A DNA stretch of 64,000 bases, taken from Garcia nutans. Its lineage: Eukaryota; Streptophyta; Magnoliopsida; Malpighiales; Euphorbiaceae. Below the pieces are notes generated by a model that was not told the DNA's origin, did not search any database, and saw only the letters and a program-made list of their open reading frames with translations. Each line of letters starts with the position of its first letter. Within the stretch, counting starts at the first letter, position 1. Where the stretch lies: positions 23,826,001 through 23,890,000 of the forward strand of contig CANTUV010000024.1 of assembly GCA_947685225.1 (NCBI GenBank), read 5' to 3'. Both the position numbers and the translations under genes were made by a program. Positions 1-11,074 of the stretch are shown piece after piece.

Positions 1-1139
1 AATCATTTACTCTAATTTCTCTTCACTTTCTTATCTTTCCCATAATCTTCCCAACTTTTCTTTCATTGATAACTTGAAAACTATCAATCAAATGAATAAA
101 GTAAAGCTAGAATTGGAATCCTTACCTTAAAATTAAGCTTTTCCTTCCAAAAATCCACTTGAACACTTGAAAAATTCCTTCCCTTTTGTTGGTGGAGAGA
201 ATGCGGCATGCCTCTCAAAAATGGAGAAAAAATGTGTCCTTAATTCTTTAATCATCCTTCTCTCCCTTTTTATATTTTTCCATTTTCCATTTATTTAATT
301 AATTTCATTTTGGAGGGTTAACATGTAACCACCACAAAAGTATCTTAACTAGGATGGTGCCATATGGAGGGTTAAGATTAATCCAACCCAAAAGTGTCTT
401 TAAACAAGATTTTGCCATGTGTCCTTTTCTAGAAAAGTACTATGCCATGTGTCCCTTTTCTAGAAAATGGGTGGAAGTGAAAAGACCAAAATACCCTTCA
501 ATGGAAGGTTTTGCCTTTTCTTCGTAACCGGGTGGTTTTACGACGCGTAAAACGTACCGTTCTCCTCCTTTCAACCTCTAGTTTCCATTTCCGACATTCA
601 TTCTTGATTTTGAACTAATTTATAAAAATTACGCTCATACCTTTGACTTTTGTAAAAATTCCCTTTAGGTCCTTGCGTAATTCGGGTCTCCACTTAGGTT
701 CGTTCTTCAACATCGATCACTGCAGAGTCCTTCCGTTTACTTCGGATACCTTTACGTGTCTTGTTTTCCAGTGTATAAATTATTATCACAAGAATGACAA
801 AAATACCCTTGGTCAAGAATCCACTGTATCTCTCAAACTATGCGTTTTCGGGAAAAACCGTGGTGTTCCGTTTCGACCCAATTTTTCTCTACTTTCCATT
901 TCTGGAGTCTGTTATATGCACTATTAAGAACCTCCAGTACAACTTTTGGAAATTACAGTTACCTCCCCAAAACTTTTTGAAATTACAGTCACCTCCCCAA
1001 AACTTTTACAATCTTTTCAGTTAGGTCCTTTTTGTCCTATAAAGCTTCCTTTCACTTCGTGTTCTTTGGTGATTACTCGGGACGGCTCCTCTTACTGTAC
1101 ATGGACGTACTGTACATATGTACAAATTGGGTCGTGACA
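1..1139 (-). mobile_element. Partial LTR (Ty3/gypsy-type), cut by the window edge
   Basis: The right end reads GGGTCGTGACA at 1139; on the minus strand this is TGTCACGACCC, a start common in Tekay-type LTRs and nearly the same as the end of the F LTR at 30016. A minus-strand TATA-like block lies at 265-282, followed on that strand by a leader ending in a GTAAG donor-like site near 121-125, so I read the LTR on the minus strand. A roughly 33-bp direct repeat (ACCTCCCCAAAACTTTT core) occupies about 945-1010. No primer-binding site follows 1139, so it is a solo LTR or the upstream LTR of a minus-strand element whose body lies outside the window. Boundary and family are inference. Confidence 0.65.
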
Positions 1140-1249
1140 AATTATCTTTTTTTGTTAATTATCAGTGCATACATGCATTTGTATCACATATCATTAATCA
1201 TTTCTGGCTCACAACCCTGGATTACAATAGTTCAAAAGCCTATGACAAT

Positions 1250-2664
1250 ATGACCTACACCGGAGATGAAGAATCCAGCAGTAACTCAATTACTTTCTCA
1301 TCAAAAGCAATTGAACCCGAACAAATTCAAAGAATGGTGGATGATGCCCTCAATGCCAAAATGGAAGAACTAAAGGAGATCCTGGATGAGACCATGAAGA
1401 ACCAATTGACTGCAATTTTAGGGAATAATGTCAAAGCATTTGTTAGCACCAAGAAGCCAAAGGACAAAGGAAAGGCTAAGGTTGGTGAAGTGGTTTTTGA
1501 TGATGACAAGGTAGTCATCGATGATGACGACGACTAGGCTCAATACTTCCAAGATCCTCAAGACAAGAAGAATGAGTCGAAGGTTGTTGAAAGATCGGCT
1601 GTGGAGAATACTGAAACTTCAGATGTTGAGAAGTTGATTGCTGACTTGGAAAAGAAGTTTGAAAAGAAGCTAAAAATCGAGGAAATGTCTAAGGTTGACA
1701 AGTTGTTTGAGCTAGATAAAGAGGTTTCGTACAAGGTCAAGATGTCATCCTTTGCAAAGTTTGATGGAACTAAAAATCCTCACCTCCATGTGAAGTAGTA
1801 TATCATTGCTATGCAGTCTGCCCGAGCTACTAAGGCTCAAACCTTGAGGTATTTCATGTTTTCATTGGATCCTGTTATCCAAAATTGGTTCAATACCTTA
1901 GATGATGGCACTCAAAAGAGTTGGAATCTGCTATACAAAGTCTTCATTCAACATTATGGGTACAATGTCAAGCTGAAAGTTACCTTAATGGAAGTTGAGT
2001 CCATTAGACAAAGGCCAAATGAGAATTTTGTGGACTATGTAAAGAGATGGAGGAACAAGGCATCTTTGCTCAAGAAGAGGCCGATGAATCTGATCAAATA
2101 AGAATAATTGTGAGAGGTGTCCTGCCCAATCTCCGTGAAAGGCTGTCTCACACCCTTATATGGGACTTCAAAGACCTTTTGCAAGTTGACTTGCAAATCG
2201 AAGAGTGAAAAGGGGAGAAGAATTGCTTTTCAGCAAGAAGAAATGAAAAGGGGAACTACCAGTCAGGTAATCAAAGCATGCAAAAGGAAGTTGATGTTAA
2301 TGTAAATAGTCAAGGAAATAAAAGCCAGTTCTCAGAATTGGAAAAGCCGCTCTCTTAGATTTTTAACAAGCTACAAAAGGAAGGACTACTACAACCATTG
2401 GCCCCTCGACCTTTGCCAAATCATTTACCCCTAAAATTTGATACTATGGGCTTTTGTCAATTTCATCATACTCAAGGAAATGACATCCAAAATTTGATTG
2501 ACAATGGAAAGCTTTTCAAAACCAATAAACCCAATACAAAGGACAATCCTCTGCCTAGGTTCAACAGAGTGCCACCACCAGTAACCTTTATGGTAGGAGG
2601 AGGATTGGAAGAAGATTCAGTCTTATCCTCCTTTCAAGATGGGAGTATTCAAGATGTGAAATAA
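1250..2664 (+). pseudogene. gag of element A (retrotrans_gag family), broken
   Basis: From the ATG at 1250 one frame reads an acidic and lysine-rich N-terminus, a stop at 1535, more coiled-coil-like sequence, then the gag core with FDGTKNPHLHVK, a stop, NWFNTLDDGTQ and ENFVDYVKRWRNKASLL. This pattern (FDG, then a Trp-rich helix, then a YVKRWRNKA-like motif) is that of the retrotrans_gag domain in TAT elements. A frameshift near 2085-2105 moves the continuing capsid sequence (VRGVLPNLRERLS) to another frame. A third frame holds the C-terminal segment (2398-2664: GFCQFHHTQG, NLIDNGK), which resembles the pre-RT linker of TAT elements but lacks a complete zinc knuckle. At least two in-frame stops and two frame changes make it non-functional. 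Confidence 0.75.
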
Positions 2665-4378
2665 AGAAGGGAAGCTTAACTCAACAAACTTCCCTTGGCT
2701 TGTTTGGTTTTTTATTTTATTTTTCTTATCTGGTGTTTTATGGATCAATTATATTTTTCAAATATAAAATTGTTTGAATAAATTATTTTTGTTAAATTTT
2801 TGTTGGTCTTTACTTATTTTGGTATTCAACCGATGATGAGTCTAGCTTGATATTTATAAATTAATATATCCAGGCATCATGATTTGAATGACTTTACTAG
2901 ATGAGGGAATTGTTCAATAGAATTGAGTTGTGTATGCTTACTTAGAGAGGGCTCCTGTATAATGACCTTTGTCTAGGACCTAGTCAATCTTAGAACATGC
3001 TTTGACAGACTTTCGAGGCAAAATTGGACCCTGCTTATTTAAGGGAGAGATGATCTAGGCATTGTTTGGTTAGCCAACAACTAGTATCCACCCAATTAAA
3101 TAACAATCCCTTATTGTCCTTTTGAGCATTCATAAGATTTCAACTTTCTCTTTATTTACTTATAAGCCCAATAACCTACCCTGAGTTGTTGTAATACTTT
3201 TGACAAGTCTTATGATCACTATAGTGAAGAGACAAGAAAATCAAAGAAAGAAATACATCGGCAAAACTATAAGGATAGTTGTAGTTCTCAAGACCTTAAT
3301 GATAGTTGAAGGACACTTGAATTAGACCTAATATCACAGACTTATTGAGATAAAGTTAGGACAACTAAGTATTTATCCTCGTTGAAGTAGACTCACTCTA
3401 TTCCACTCATCTATAGTCAAGACAATTCTTCTGGAATTAAGACCCAATAAAAAACAAAAAAAAAAGAACCAAAAAAAGAAGAAAGAAAAAAGAAGAAAAG
3501 GAAAGGAAAGAAAAAAGCAGAAAAAGAAAAAGAAATAAAATCCAAAACGGTTTAAAAAGCCAACCGAGTTCTCTTTTACCTAAAGCAACAAAAGACTTTC
3601 ATTTGATTTATAAGGACAGTTTGACTTGAATTGGTCCAGCCCAACCAAAGATTCAATCAAAATCAAAGAAAAAGGAGAAAGGCCATCTAGTTTTTGAAAG
3701 TCATGTACTTGACAATCCTACAGAGAAAAAGGATGAAATGATGAAATGCCAAAAGGAAAAGAAGAAAAGAAATATGGGTACCAAACTTTTTGCAAAGCCA
3801 AAGACCGTCCCAATCAAGATCTAGATTAATCCCAAAAAGAAAGAAGAATGTTCAAAGCTCTACATTTTCATGTTTCCAATGGCCTATGGCTCCAACAAAA
3901 AATCTTAGTGTGAAGGTTTGTCAATAGTATCACATCAGCTTTGATCTCAAAATGGATTTCATTTAACCCATGTCCCTTATAGACCCCGTTTCAAGCCTAT
4001 CAAAAGACCTGTTGATCTCTCTTGGTAGGTAAAGTCTATTAGTGGAGATAGTTTGGATAAACATGCATATGAGATAGACAATATTCAAACTCAAATGAGA
4101 TCTTTGACCAAGTAATATGTATGTGCCTATCTGAAGTGCAACAGTTCTTGCTCAAATGGAAATGATTCCCGAGTTTAGTATGGTAACTAGGGTTGTCATG
4201 TTATAGATATTTTAATTTGAAAAATCGAATCCTGAGGTATAATGACACTGATTTGACAAAGCAAAAAATGATTTTAAGATTTAAAGAAAAAATTTGTGTT
4301 TTTATCATACAAAGCCTTCAAGTTAAGGGAAGTATGTTGCATTATCAAACCCCGAAGGAAACAATGGGCAAAAGAGGG
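2665..4378 (+). other. Non-coding spacer of element A
   Basis: No coding similarity is visible. The start is AT-rich with T-runs. A purine-only stretch of A and G (about 3447-3540) is low complexity. The rest is of mixed composition with no long frame. It runs up to the GAGGG target-site copy (4374-4378) of element B and resumes at 12511. Position and style fit the long untranslated 3' region of TAT/Ogre elements; this is inference. Confidence 0.5.
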
Positions 4379-5844
4379 TGTGAACCTCGGTTTTTCACCC
4401 GAAAAGGATTCGGATGAAAGTTCACTCGTTGTCGGGAGTCGCCACTCAGTTTATTTTGTTCAAAGGGAAAAACTAAGAAAACCCTTATTTGACTCCAATT
4501 AATGCATCCAATGTAAAGGTTTCTAATCTACGAACCCAAGGAGGATTCGGGGACTATGTCATGTATTTGATTAATTTGCCAATTTAGAAATGAATCCAAA
4601 AGGAACACAGAAAGGAAGAAGAATAGATTGTTAGTAAATTGCGGACTTGCTATTCGGGGTGAATCCCAAATATGCCTACATACTCTCGTTTTTATGAGAG
4701 ATCAAAGCCCATGTAGTTCGGAAAAGCCTATTTAAAGGCGATGAAAATTATGCTTCATGCATGTGTGTATGTATGCTTCGTGCATTGTCGGGCTTTTTGC
4801 CAAATTTGTGAGATTTAGCACTTAGTGCTAGGTGGTAAAATTTAAGTACTTTGTACCTAAAGGATGCAATTTTTAGGCCTTTGGCCTGCATTGCCGGGCT
4901 TTTTGCCAATATTGTGAGATTTAGCACTTAGTGCAAAAATTGTGAAATTTAGGTACTTTGTACCAAAATAGTGCAATTTAGGCCTTTGGCCAAAAGGATT
5001 GATTTTAATTGTGAAATTTAGGTACTTTGTACCAAAAGGATGCAATTTAGGCTTCGTGCCAAAATGTTGATTTTAATTGTGGAATTTAGGTACTTTGTAC
5101 CAAAAGAATGCGATTTAGGCTTCGTGCCAAAAAGGTTGATTGATTCACGGCTTAATGCCGAAAGATTGATTGATTAGTCCATTAGGCCCTTAGACCTAAA
5201 AGGATTAGGTCTTTGACCAAGAAAAAATTAAAAAGAAGGTGGAATGCTTAAGATATGCTCGAATTGACAAATGATAAATTAGGATGTTACCTTGTTTGCA
5301 ATTTTCCCACTTCGAAGTTCCAGATCTCATTTTCTTGGACCTTGGATTGTGATTCTTGATTACGGATTAATTCCTGCAGCACACGGTTAGATTTATGCTA
5401 ATAAATGTTCAATAAAAGTTCTTAGGCGTGTGTAGGTAAAAAATTCGTCAGCATGAGGCCCGGGATCCGAACAGCCAACCCCTCTTTCTAAAAAATCTGG
5501 GCATTTTATAGGCAAAATTCGGACTGGACGGCGGTCGGACTGGGCGGCTCGCCGAAAAAAACGGGAAAAGGACACGGACGGCGGTCGGACCGCCGGTCCC
5601 AGCGGTTCACCCCCAAAAACCGCATCGAAATCCGCATTTTTTTTCGTTCAAACTGATTTTCTGGGAGTTGCGGACCTCCAAAAAATATTTCGAGACCATA
5701 CCTGTGATCCTTGCGTCGTTCCAGACGTTTCAAGTACCATGAAGACATACTTTCGGCTAACTTCACCGTGGTCGTCCGGTCTGGCTTGGTCTTTTGCAGT
5801 CTGAGGAAGCCGGCTTTCCGAGCCTCAAAATTTGAGTGTTCATA
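4379..5844 (-). repeat. LTR of element B (3' LTR in coding sense)
   Basis: It starts TGTGAACCTCGG and ends GTTCATA; the second LTR ends GTTCACA, so one C-to-T change has altered this end. It is about 1,466 bp against 1,436 bp for the other. Most of the length difference is an extra unit of about 68 bp in the hairpin-repeat region near 4950-5035, partly offset by extra GC-rich sequence in the other LTR. A GC-rich block near 5575-5600 contains the perfect palindrome GGCGGTC-G-GACCGCC. The LTRs are otherwise nearly identical, implying fairly recent insertion. Confidence 0.95.
4816..5222. other. Array of short hairpins with covarying stems in the B LTR
   Basis: Consecutive palindromes on the plus strand: TAGCAC-TTA-GTGCTA (4816-4830), GTAC-TTT-GTAC (4846-4856), AGGCC-TTT-GGCCT (4875-4887), GCAC-TTA-GTGC, then repeated GGTAC-TTT-GTACC and GGCC-TTT-GGCC, GGC-TTCGT-GCC, CGGC-TTAAT-GCCG and GGTC-TTT-GACC near 5212. 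The arms differ but remain complementary, and the loop is nearly always C-TTN-G (C-NAA-G in coding sense). Units are separated by AAATTTAG or AAAAGGATGCAATTTAG spacers. The other LTR carries the same array at about 11512-11846 with one unit fewer. Function unknown. Confidence 0.85.
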
Positions 5845-5857
5845 ATTGCCCCCCACT
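5845..5857 (-). other. Polypurine tract of element B
   Basis: On the minus strand AGTGGGGGGCAAT directly precedes the LTR start. This is the expected plus-strand DNA primer for reverse transcription and confirms that the element reads on the minus strand. Confidence 0.8.
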
Positions 5858-6404
5858 GGGGTCCATAAAAATGATTTATGGAGCCCAGTGGTCGTCTGAA
5901 GAGCGAATTTTGAGCGAGGGGTAAAAGACCCACCTTTTGGCATTTCTGGATTGCTTGTAACACTTCTGATTTTTCTCTGATTGTATTCTGACTTTTCTGT
6001 ACCTGCATTTTTGTTTAGCACAAACAGTACATATGTATGCATGATGTCCCCTTTTATTTTCATAAAGGTATTTATTTGCTTCTTTCCAACCATTGCATGC
6101 ACAACTAGACCAAGAGTCTTCAAAAGGTGGAAAGGATCAATATGGGTAGATGTGGGTTGTTTTCTGTCATCACTCTTAGGGGAATATTAGTGGATTGGAA
6201 TTTTTATTTATTTCCAGTAAAGAACTTAGAAATAAATTCTGGGAATCTTTCATTTACATGTACTTGAACTAGCTCTGGTAATGAACCAGAAGTAATACTA
6301 GGCTTCACTAAGCACTGCTACCAGTAATTATTTCTAGTAAAGAACTTAGAAATAATCCTCTAGGAAATCACACACCACTGGGGAAGGAACTTGAATTTTT
6401 CTGA

Positions 6405-6689
6405 AGTTGCCCCCAAATTATTCCCGGAGTTACTCGAGCTATTCTTCAAACTGGGGTTAGGAATCATCAAATGATCAGACCTTTTGTTGAGCCTTCCCTT
6501 GTCCAGCCTACTCCAGAGTACAGAGCTGAAGTTTGGCCAATTGAAAAACCAAAGAGGCACGCATCGTTGCAGGAGCTGGAGGGTGAGGAGGTGATTCCTC
6601 TTAACGAGGAGAAGATAGATGCTGCAGAGAGTTCCGGAGCTAAGGAAGATACCGAAGACTCTGCCCCACGTAGGAGGCGTAGGATTTAG
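6405..6689 (+). pseudogene. Opposite-strand reading frame in the 3' region of B (possible antisense ORF)
   Basis: On the strand opposite gag-pol, about 94 codons are open and end at 6689 in a basic tail of five arginines then Ile, after an acidic stretch (GAKEDTEDSAP). Composition looks protein-like rather than random for this AT-rich DNA: VEPSLVQPTPEYRAEVWP and IEKPKRHASLQELEGEEV are balanced, not low complexity. A stop at about 6402-6404 separates it from more open sequence in the same frame (NHTPLGKELEFF). TAT-lineage elements such as Grande are known to carry antisense genes at this place, so I read this as the 3' end of such a gene. No domain is recognised. A 28-bp direct repeat (AGTAAAGAACTTAGAAATA core near 6213 and 6337) just upstream may mark a deletion or duplication. 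Confidence 0.45.
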
Positions 6690-6742
6690 ATCCTAGGATT
6701 GACTCTTTTGTCTTTTTTTTTTTTAATGAATGAATGAATGAC

Positions 6743-6963
6743 TCCTTTCGGAATGAATGACTCCTTTTGGAATGACTCTTTCATTTGCTTTCCAAGCATT
6801 ATCTATTTAATTTACTTGCTCTAATTTTTGCCTAAGCCATCCTTTCGGATTTTCAACTTAGCGAGCTCTTACCCATTCTTGCCTAAGCCGCCCTTTACGG
6901 GTTTTCGACTTAGCGGGCCCCACTATTGCCTAAGCCGCCCTTTGTGGGTTTTCGACTTAGCGG
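6743..6963. repeat. Hairpin-bearing tandem repeats in the B 3' region
   Basis: Two short copies (TCC-TTTC-GGA, TCC-TTTT-GGA, within 6743-6771) are followed by three units of roughly 45-50 bp starting near 6829, 6879 and 6925. Each has the form GCCTAAGCC...hairpin...TTTTC(G/A)ACTTAGCG. The central hairpins are ATCC-TTTC-GGAT (6839-6850), CCC-TTTAC-GGG and CCC-TTTGT-GGG, and the flanks CTAAGCCG/CGACTTAG also pair imperfectly. Stem sequence changes between units while pairing is kept. No coding role is visible. Confidence 0.75.
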
Positions 6964-7124
6964 GATTTTTCTTTCTTTTCTTTCTCTTTTTTTTTTAATG
7001 TTGGCAAAATAAAAATGAACCAATGATTTTTATTAAAATTTAGACCGTGCTCAAGGAGAGCTGCCTACATATCTCGAATTAGTTTGCGAGAATCAGGTCT
7101 AATGTAGTTCCTTACAATGCATGA

Positions 7125-10100
7125 TTATACATAATATTTCTTTAGTTGATCCAGATTGCATGGGTTTGTGAACTCCAGACCATCCAAATCAGACAAGATG
7201 ACGGCTCCGCCGAAAAGTATTTTCTTCAAAATGTAGGGTCCCGCCCAAAGAGGACGAAACTTCCCACGAGGATCTGTAACAGGTGTTCTGATCTCTTTCA
7301 GAACCAAACAACCTTCTTCCAACTTTTGATCTTTGACCTTTTTGTTGAAATGTCTGGCCATTCGCCTCTGATACCCTTGAATCTGATGTAGAGCTTGAAG
7401 TCTTTTTTCATCCAAACTCAACAACTGATGATGATAATTGCTGATCCATTCAGCTTCATTTATCTGACTTTATTGAATTATCCTCGCCGATTGAACTTCC
7501 AGTTCAATGGGGAGTACTGCTTCCATTCCGTACACCAAGGAATATGGGGTTGCCCCAGTAGGAGTTCTAATTGATGTTCTATATCCCTACAAAGCCAGCG
7601 GTAACTTCTCATGCCAACACCTATGTTCCTTGATCATTTTTTGTATGATCACCTTTATAGACTTGTTTGCTGCTTCTACAGCTCCATTTGTTTGAGGTCT
7701 ATAAGGAGAGGACTTATGATTCTGGACATTCTTATCCTTCAAGAGCTTAGCAAATTCTGCTTGGAAATGAGTTCCATTATCAGTGATAATTTCAAATGGC
7801 ATTCCATACCGACAAAGGATATTGGTTTGGACAAACTGTGCTGCCTTTTTGGCGTTTAATTCTGCATAGGAAGCTGCTTCAACCCACTTTGTGAAGTAAT
7901 CCACTGCTACCAAGATAAACTGATGTTCATTTGAGGCTTTTGGATGTATTTTGCCAATTATAGCTATTCCCCAACTATTAGCAAATTGATGTGTGGTAGC
8001 GGGAAAATCGTCCTTGGGACAGGCCTTATTCAAATCTCTGTAGTCAACACACATTCTGACCTTTCCATCTTTCTTCGGGACTGGCACAATGTTTGCTAAC
8101 CAGGAAGGATAGGCAATTGGTTCTATGAACCTATTATCCAGTTGCTTGGCAACCTCCTCTTCAATTTTCAAAGACCATTCAGGCTTCATTCTTCTCAATT
8201 TCTGCTTAACCGGCTTTGCACCAGGGTATAGCGGAATCTTATGAACTGCTATTGCTGGGTCTATTCCCATGACATCACTTGCCTTCCACATGAAGCAGTC
8301 GACATGTCTTCTGATGCACTTAACAACCTGTTCCTTGTTCACACAATCATATGCAATGTATGTATGTTCATTTTCTTTGCCAATTATTATCTTTTCACTC
8401 ATTTCTTTTATTTCATTTATTTCATTTTTGCTAGATAATACTTGGAAAGCAAAAGACACAGGGTAACCAAGAATTTGAAGAGTTTCATTGATAATGGTGG
8501 AGTCATTCTCCAAGATTACATTAAACTTGACATTAGGGTTCTCTAAATCTGAAACTACAGAAGACTCAGAATTAGACTCTGACTTGGTGTTCGACTCAGA
8601 ATTTGACTCAGTACAAGACTCGGGTTCAGGGTGTGACACAGGACTAGATTTGACTACAGCAGCTTGTCCCTCCTCGGCATACCAATTTATCAGTGGTCCA
8701 TCTGTGGTCTTGATCAGCTTTGTGAAGTCCCTTTTGTCTTCAAAATTGGTTATCATAGCAACCTCATCAAATAGACTAGGCCGCATGACATCTTCCACTT
8801 GTGGGTCAATTATAAGTTCTGGCTCTTCTTCCACAGTGATGGCATGGATGGAGTGATTGGGCAAAGGGTTAGTGTTAATGTTTGGTTGCCTCCTGAGAGG
8901 AATAATGTCACCACTATCCACCAAATCCTGAATGCGGTTTTTCAAAGTCCAGCAAGCATCTGTTTTATGCCCATTTCCTTGGTGGTATTCACAGTATTCA
9001 TTGACCCTATAACTGGAGGGTAATGGGTTTGGAGGAGGCCTTGGGTCCAAAGGCTTCAAGTATTTTCCTTCCACAGCCTTTTTAAATACCAGATGAAGGG
9101 GCATCCCAAGGTCGGTATATTGCCTTCTTGGCTGATTCCTCTGCCCAAGATTGCCCACACGTAAAGGATTCGCAGGGGCAATATTGGCCACTTCATTTAC
9201 TTCGCTTGAGGAAGCAGCTTGGCCTTGTTTCTTATATTTCGAAGTAGCTCCCTCATCTACTATCTTACCCAATTGTATCAAATCTTCTACCTTAGTTGCA
9301 GTTGCAATGAGCGATTTGAAAGTAGGTAGGTATTGGGTTTGCAGTTAAGCTTGATATGTAGGCCTTAAATTCCTGATTATAATATCAATCTGCTCCTGTT
9401 CTGAAGGGCGATTGATCATTTGGGCGGCTTTTGCCCTCCACCTTGTAAGGAACGAGGAGAAGGGTTCATTGTTGTTTTGTTTGGTAGTCTCAAGTTCTCT
9501 TCTAGTGACATCCACCTTAATATTGTAGTGGTATTAAGTGTTCAATGCATTGCAGATGTCTTCCCAGGTCTTAATCTTAGCACTGTCCAGGCTTACAAAC
9601 CATTTTAGGGTAGCCTCAGTCAAGGATTGTTGAAAGAGTTGAGCAAAGAGCTCATCATTTAAACCCCAAGGGCTCAAGGCCCCCACATACATCTTCAAAT
9701 GGGTTTTAGGGCAAGTGGTCCCATCAAATCTGTCCATCCCAGGCATCTTGAATTTTGGAGGCAATCTAGCTTGGGGAAACAAGGATAAGGAATCCATGTC
9801 TACCACCTCTTTATGAGTTTTCATGGCAGTGATTGACCTTTCAAGCAATTCAAGTTTCTTTTTCAGTTCATTAGTTTCATTTTTAGAGGGTGGATCCTCC
9901 AAATTGATGACAGAGGTATTGTTCTGAGCAGTCATGGGGGTACTAGTTTGCCCCACAATAGGTTCTTTCCCCAAATTTTCAGAAGTAGTGGCTGTCTTTG
10001 GTGCCCCTCCTAATTCAGCCAGGATGGCTACCCTTTGGGCAGCTAAAACTTGATCAATTCTCTTTTGCATTCTAGCTTCAATTTCCTTAACCTGTCCATC

Positions 10101-10247
10101 TAGCAAGGCTTTAATCTGTTCAATAGTAGCCATTTCAGTAATTGGAGCAGTTGGTGAAATTGAGGTAACAGGACTTGTGGGTGATTGCACAGTTGGAGCG
10201 GGTGTAGCTTGTGTGGGTGAAGGCACACGGACAGTGGATACCTGCAA
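7125..10247 (-). pseudogene. gag-pol of element B, TAT type, with internal deletions
   Basis: One reading frame runs from the Met at 10247 to 7125 with four stops (about 9534, 9346, 7587 and 7474). Order: Gly/Pro/Thr-rich N-terminus, gag core (MDRFDGTTCPKTHLKMYVG, LKWFVSLDSAKI), a Cys-His motif CEYHQGNGHKTDAC near 8950-9000, a Ser/Glu/Asn-rich linker, then the RT N-terminus (IVPVPKKDGKVRMCVDYRDL) ending at DDFP near 8005. The next residues are already integrase (IIGKIHPKASNEHQF, VAVDYFTKWVEA, ITDNGTHF, NGAVEAANK), so RT palm, RNase H and the integrase zinc finger are absent, and no DTG/DSG protease motif is seen before RT. The junction is in frame and 564 codons (9281 to 7587) are open. The integrase C-terminus (GPYILKK) ends at 7125. 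Confidence 0.9.
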
Positions 10248-11052
10248 AGGTTAAGGGTAAAGGATTAGGGTAGTGTGTAGGGTAGGAAGAACTCTTGGTC
10301 CACTTGTACATATCAAAAAGGTTTTCCCCAAAAGATTTTCCCCCAAAATAATGTTGTCATGTTGCATGAATGCACTTCATCACATCATAATTCATTTTAA
10401 TGGTATGTGGCACTATCATTGGGTACATACAACCTAAGGGAAGGTTCTATTGTTCATGAAAAAATAAAGAATTGGCTCATCATAGGGACCCTTGAGTCTT
10501 GAGTAAGATATACCTAACCACATGTGAAACAAGGAGTTTCGCGTGGGTCCAACAGTACGATTACTCATGGGCCACTCCAAAAGGATTGGAATGGTTTGCG
10601 ACAACAGGGAGGACGCTTTGGCTGTCCGCCGGCATAATCAAGGAGACTTGCCGGTCAGCGCTACTTGCTATCCAGACTCAGCATTTTGAACAGAAAGAGA
10701 AGAAATTCATTTGAAAATAATTTTTTATGCAATGGAGGAAAAGGATTCCCCCATATAATGCAAGAGAAAAAGATTCTCTGAATGTCAAAATAAATGCACA
10801 ATTAGTCAAACAAGGGGTCCAATAAAGGAAAAAGATTCCTTTTGTCAATTTTCAATCCAATATCCCCAAGGAGGGGTAATATATTGCTAAGGTACCCTGC
10901 AAAATGAACAAAAATACCCTAAAGAAGGGCAAATCAGTTAAATAAATAATAATAATCTACTAGGATCCCATAAATCATTTTCATGGTCCCTAATGTCAAA
11001 TTAATCAAATAAGGAATAGTAGTCCACTAGAATCCCATAAATCATTTTTATG
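10248..11052 (-). other. Leader (5' untranslated region) of element B
   Basis: Sequence between the primer-binding site and the first gag Met on the minus strand. No long frame. It includes a GC-richer stretch at about 10530-10670 and several repeats of the short motif AAGGATTCC. No clear structural element beyond that. Confidence 0.55.
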
Positions 11053-11071
11053 GTCCCCAGTGGAGTCGCCA
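11053..11071 (-). other. Primer-binding site of element B
   Basis: On the minus strand TGGCGACTCCACTGGGGAC lies three bases after the LTR end. The TGG start and position are those of a tRNA 3'-end binding site. TAT/Ogre elements commonly use this TGGCGACTC-type site rather than the tRNA-Met site used by element F; the exact tRNA is not verified here. Confidence 0.85.
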
Positions 11072-11074
11072 ATC

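Noticed and set aside
1..1139. 5' LTR of element A
   Set aside because: No similarity to the A LTR at 14091-16082, reads on the opposite strand, and no primer site follows.
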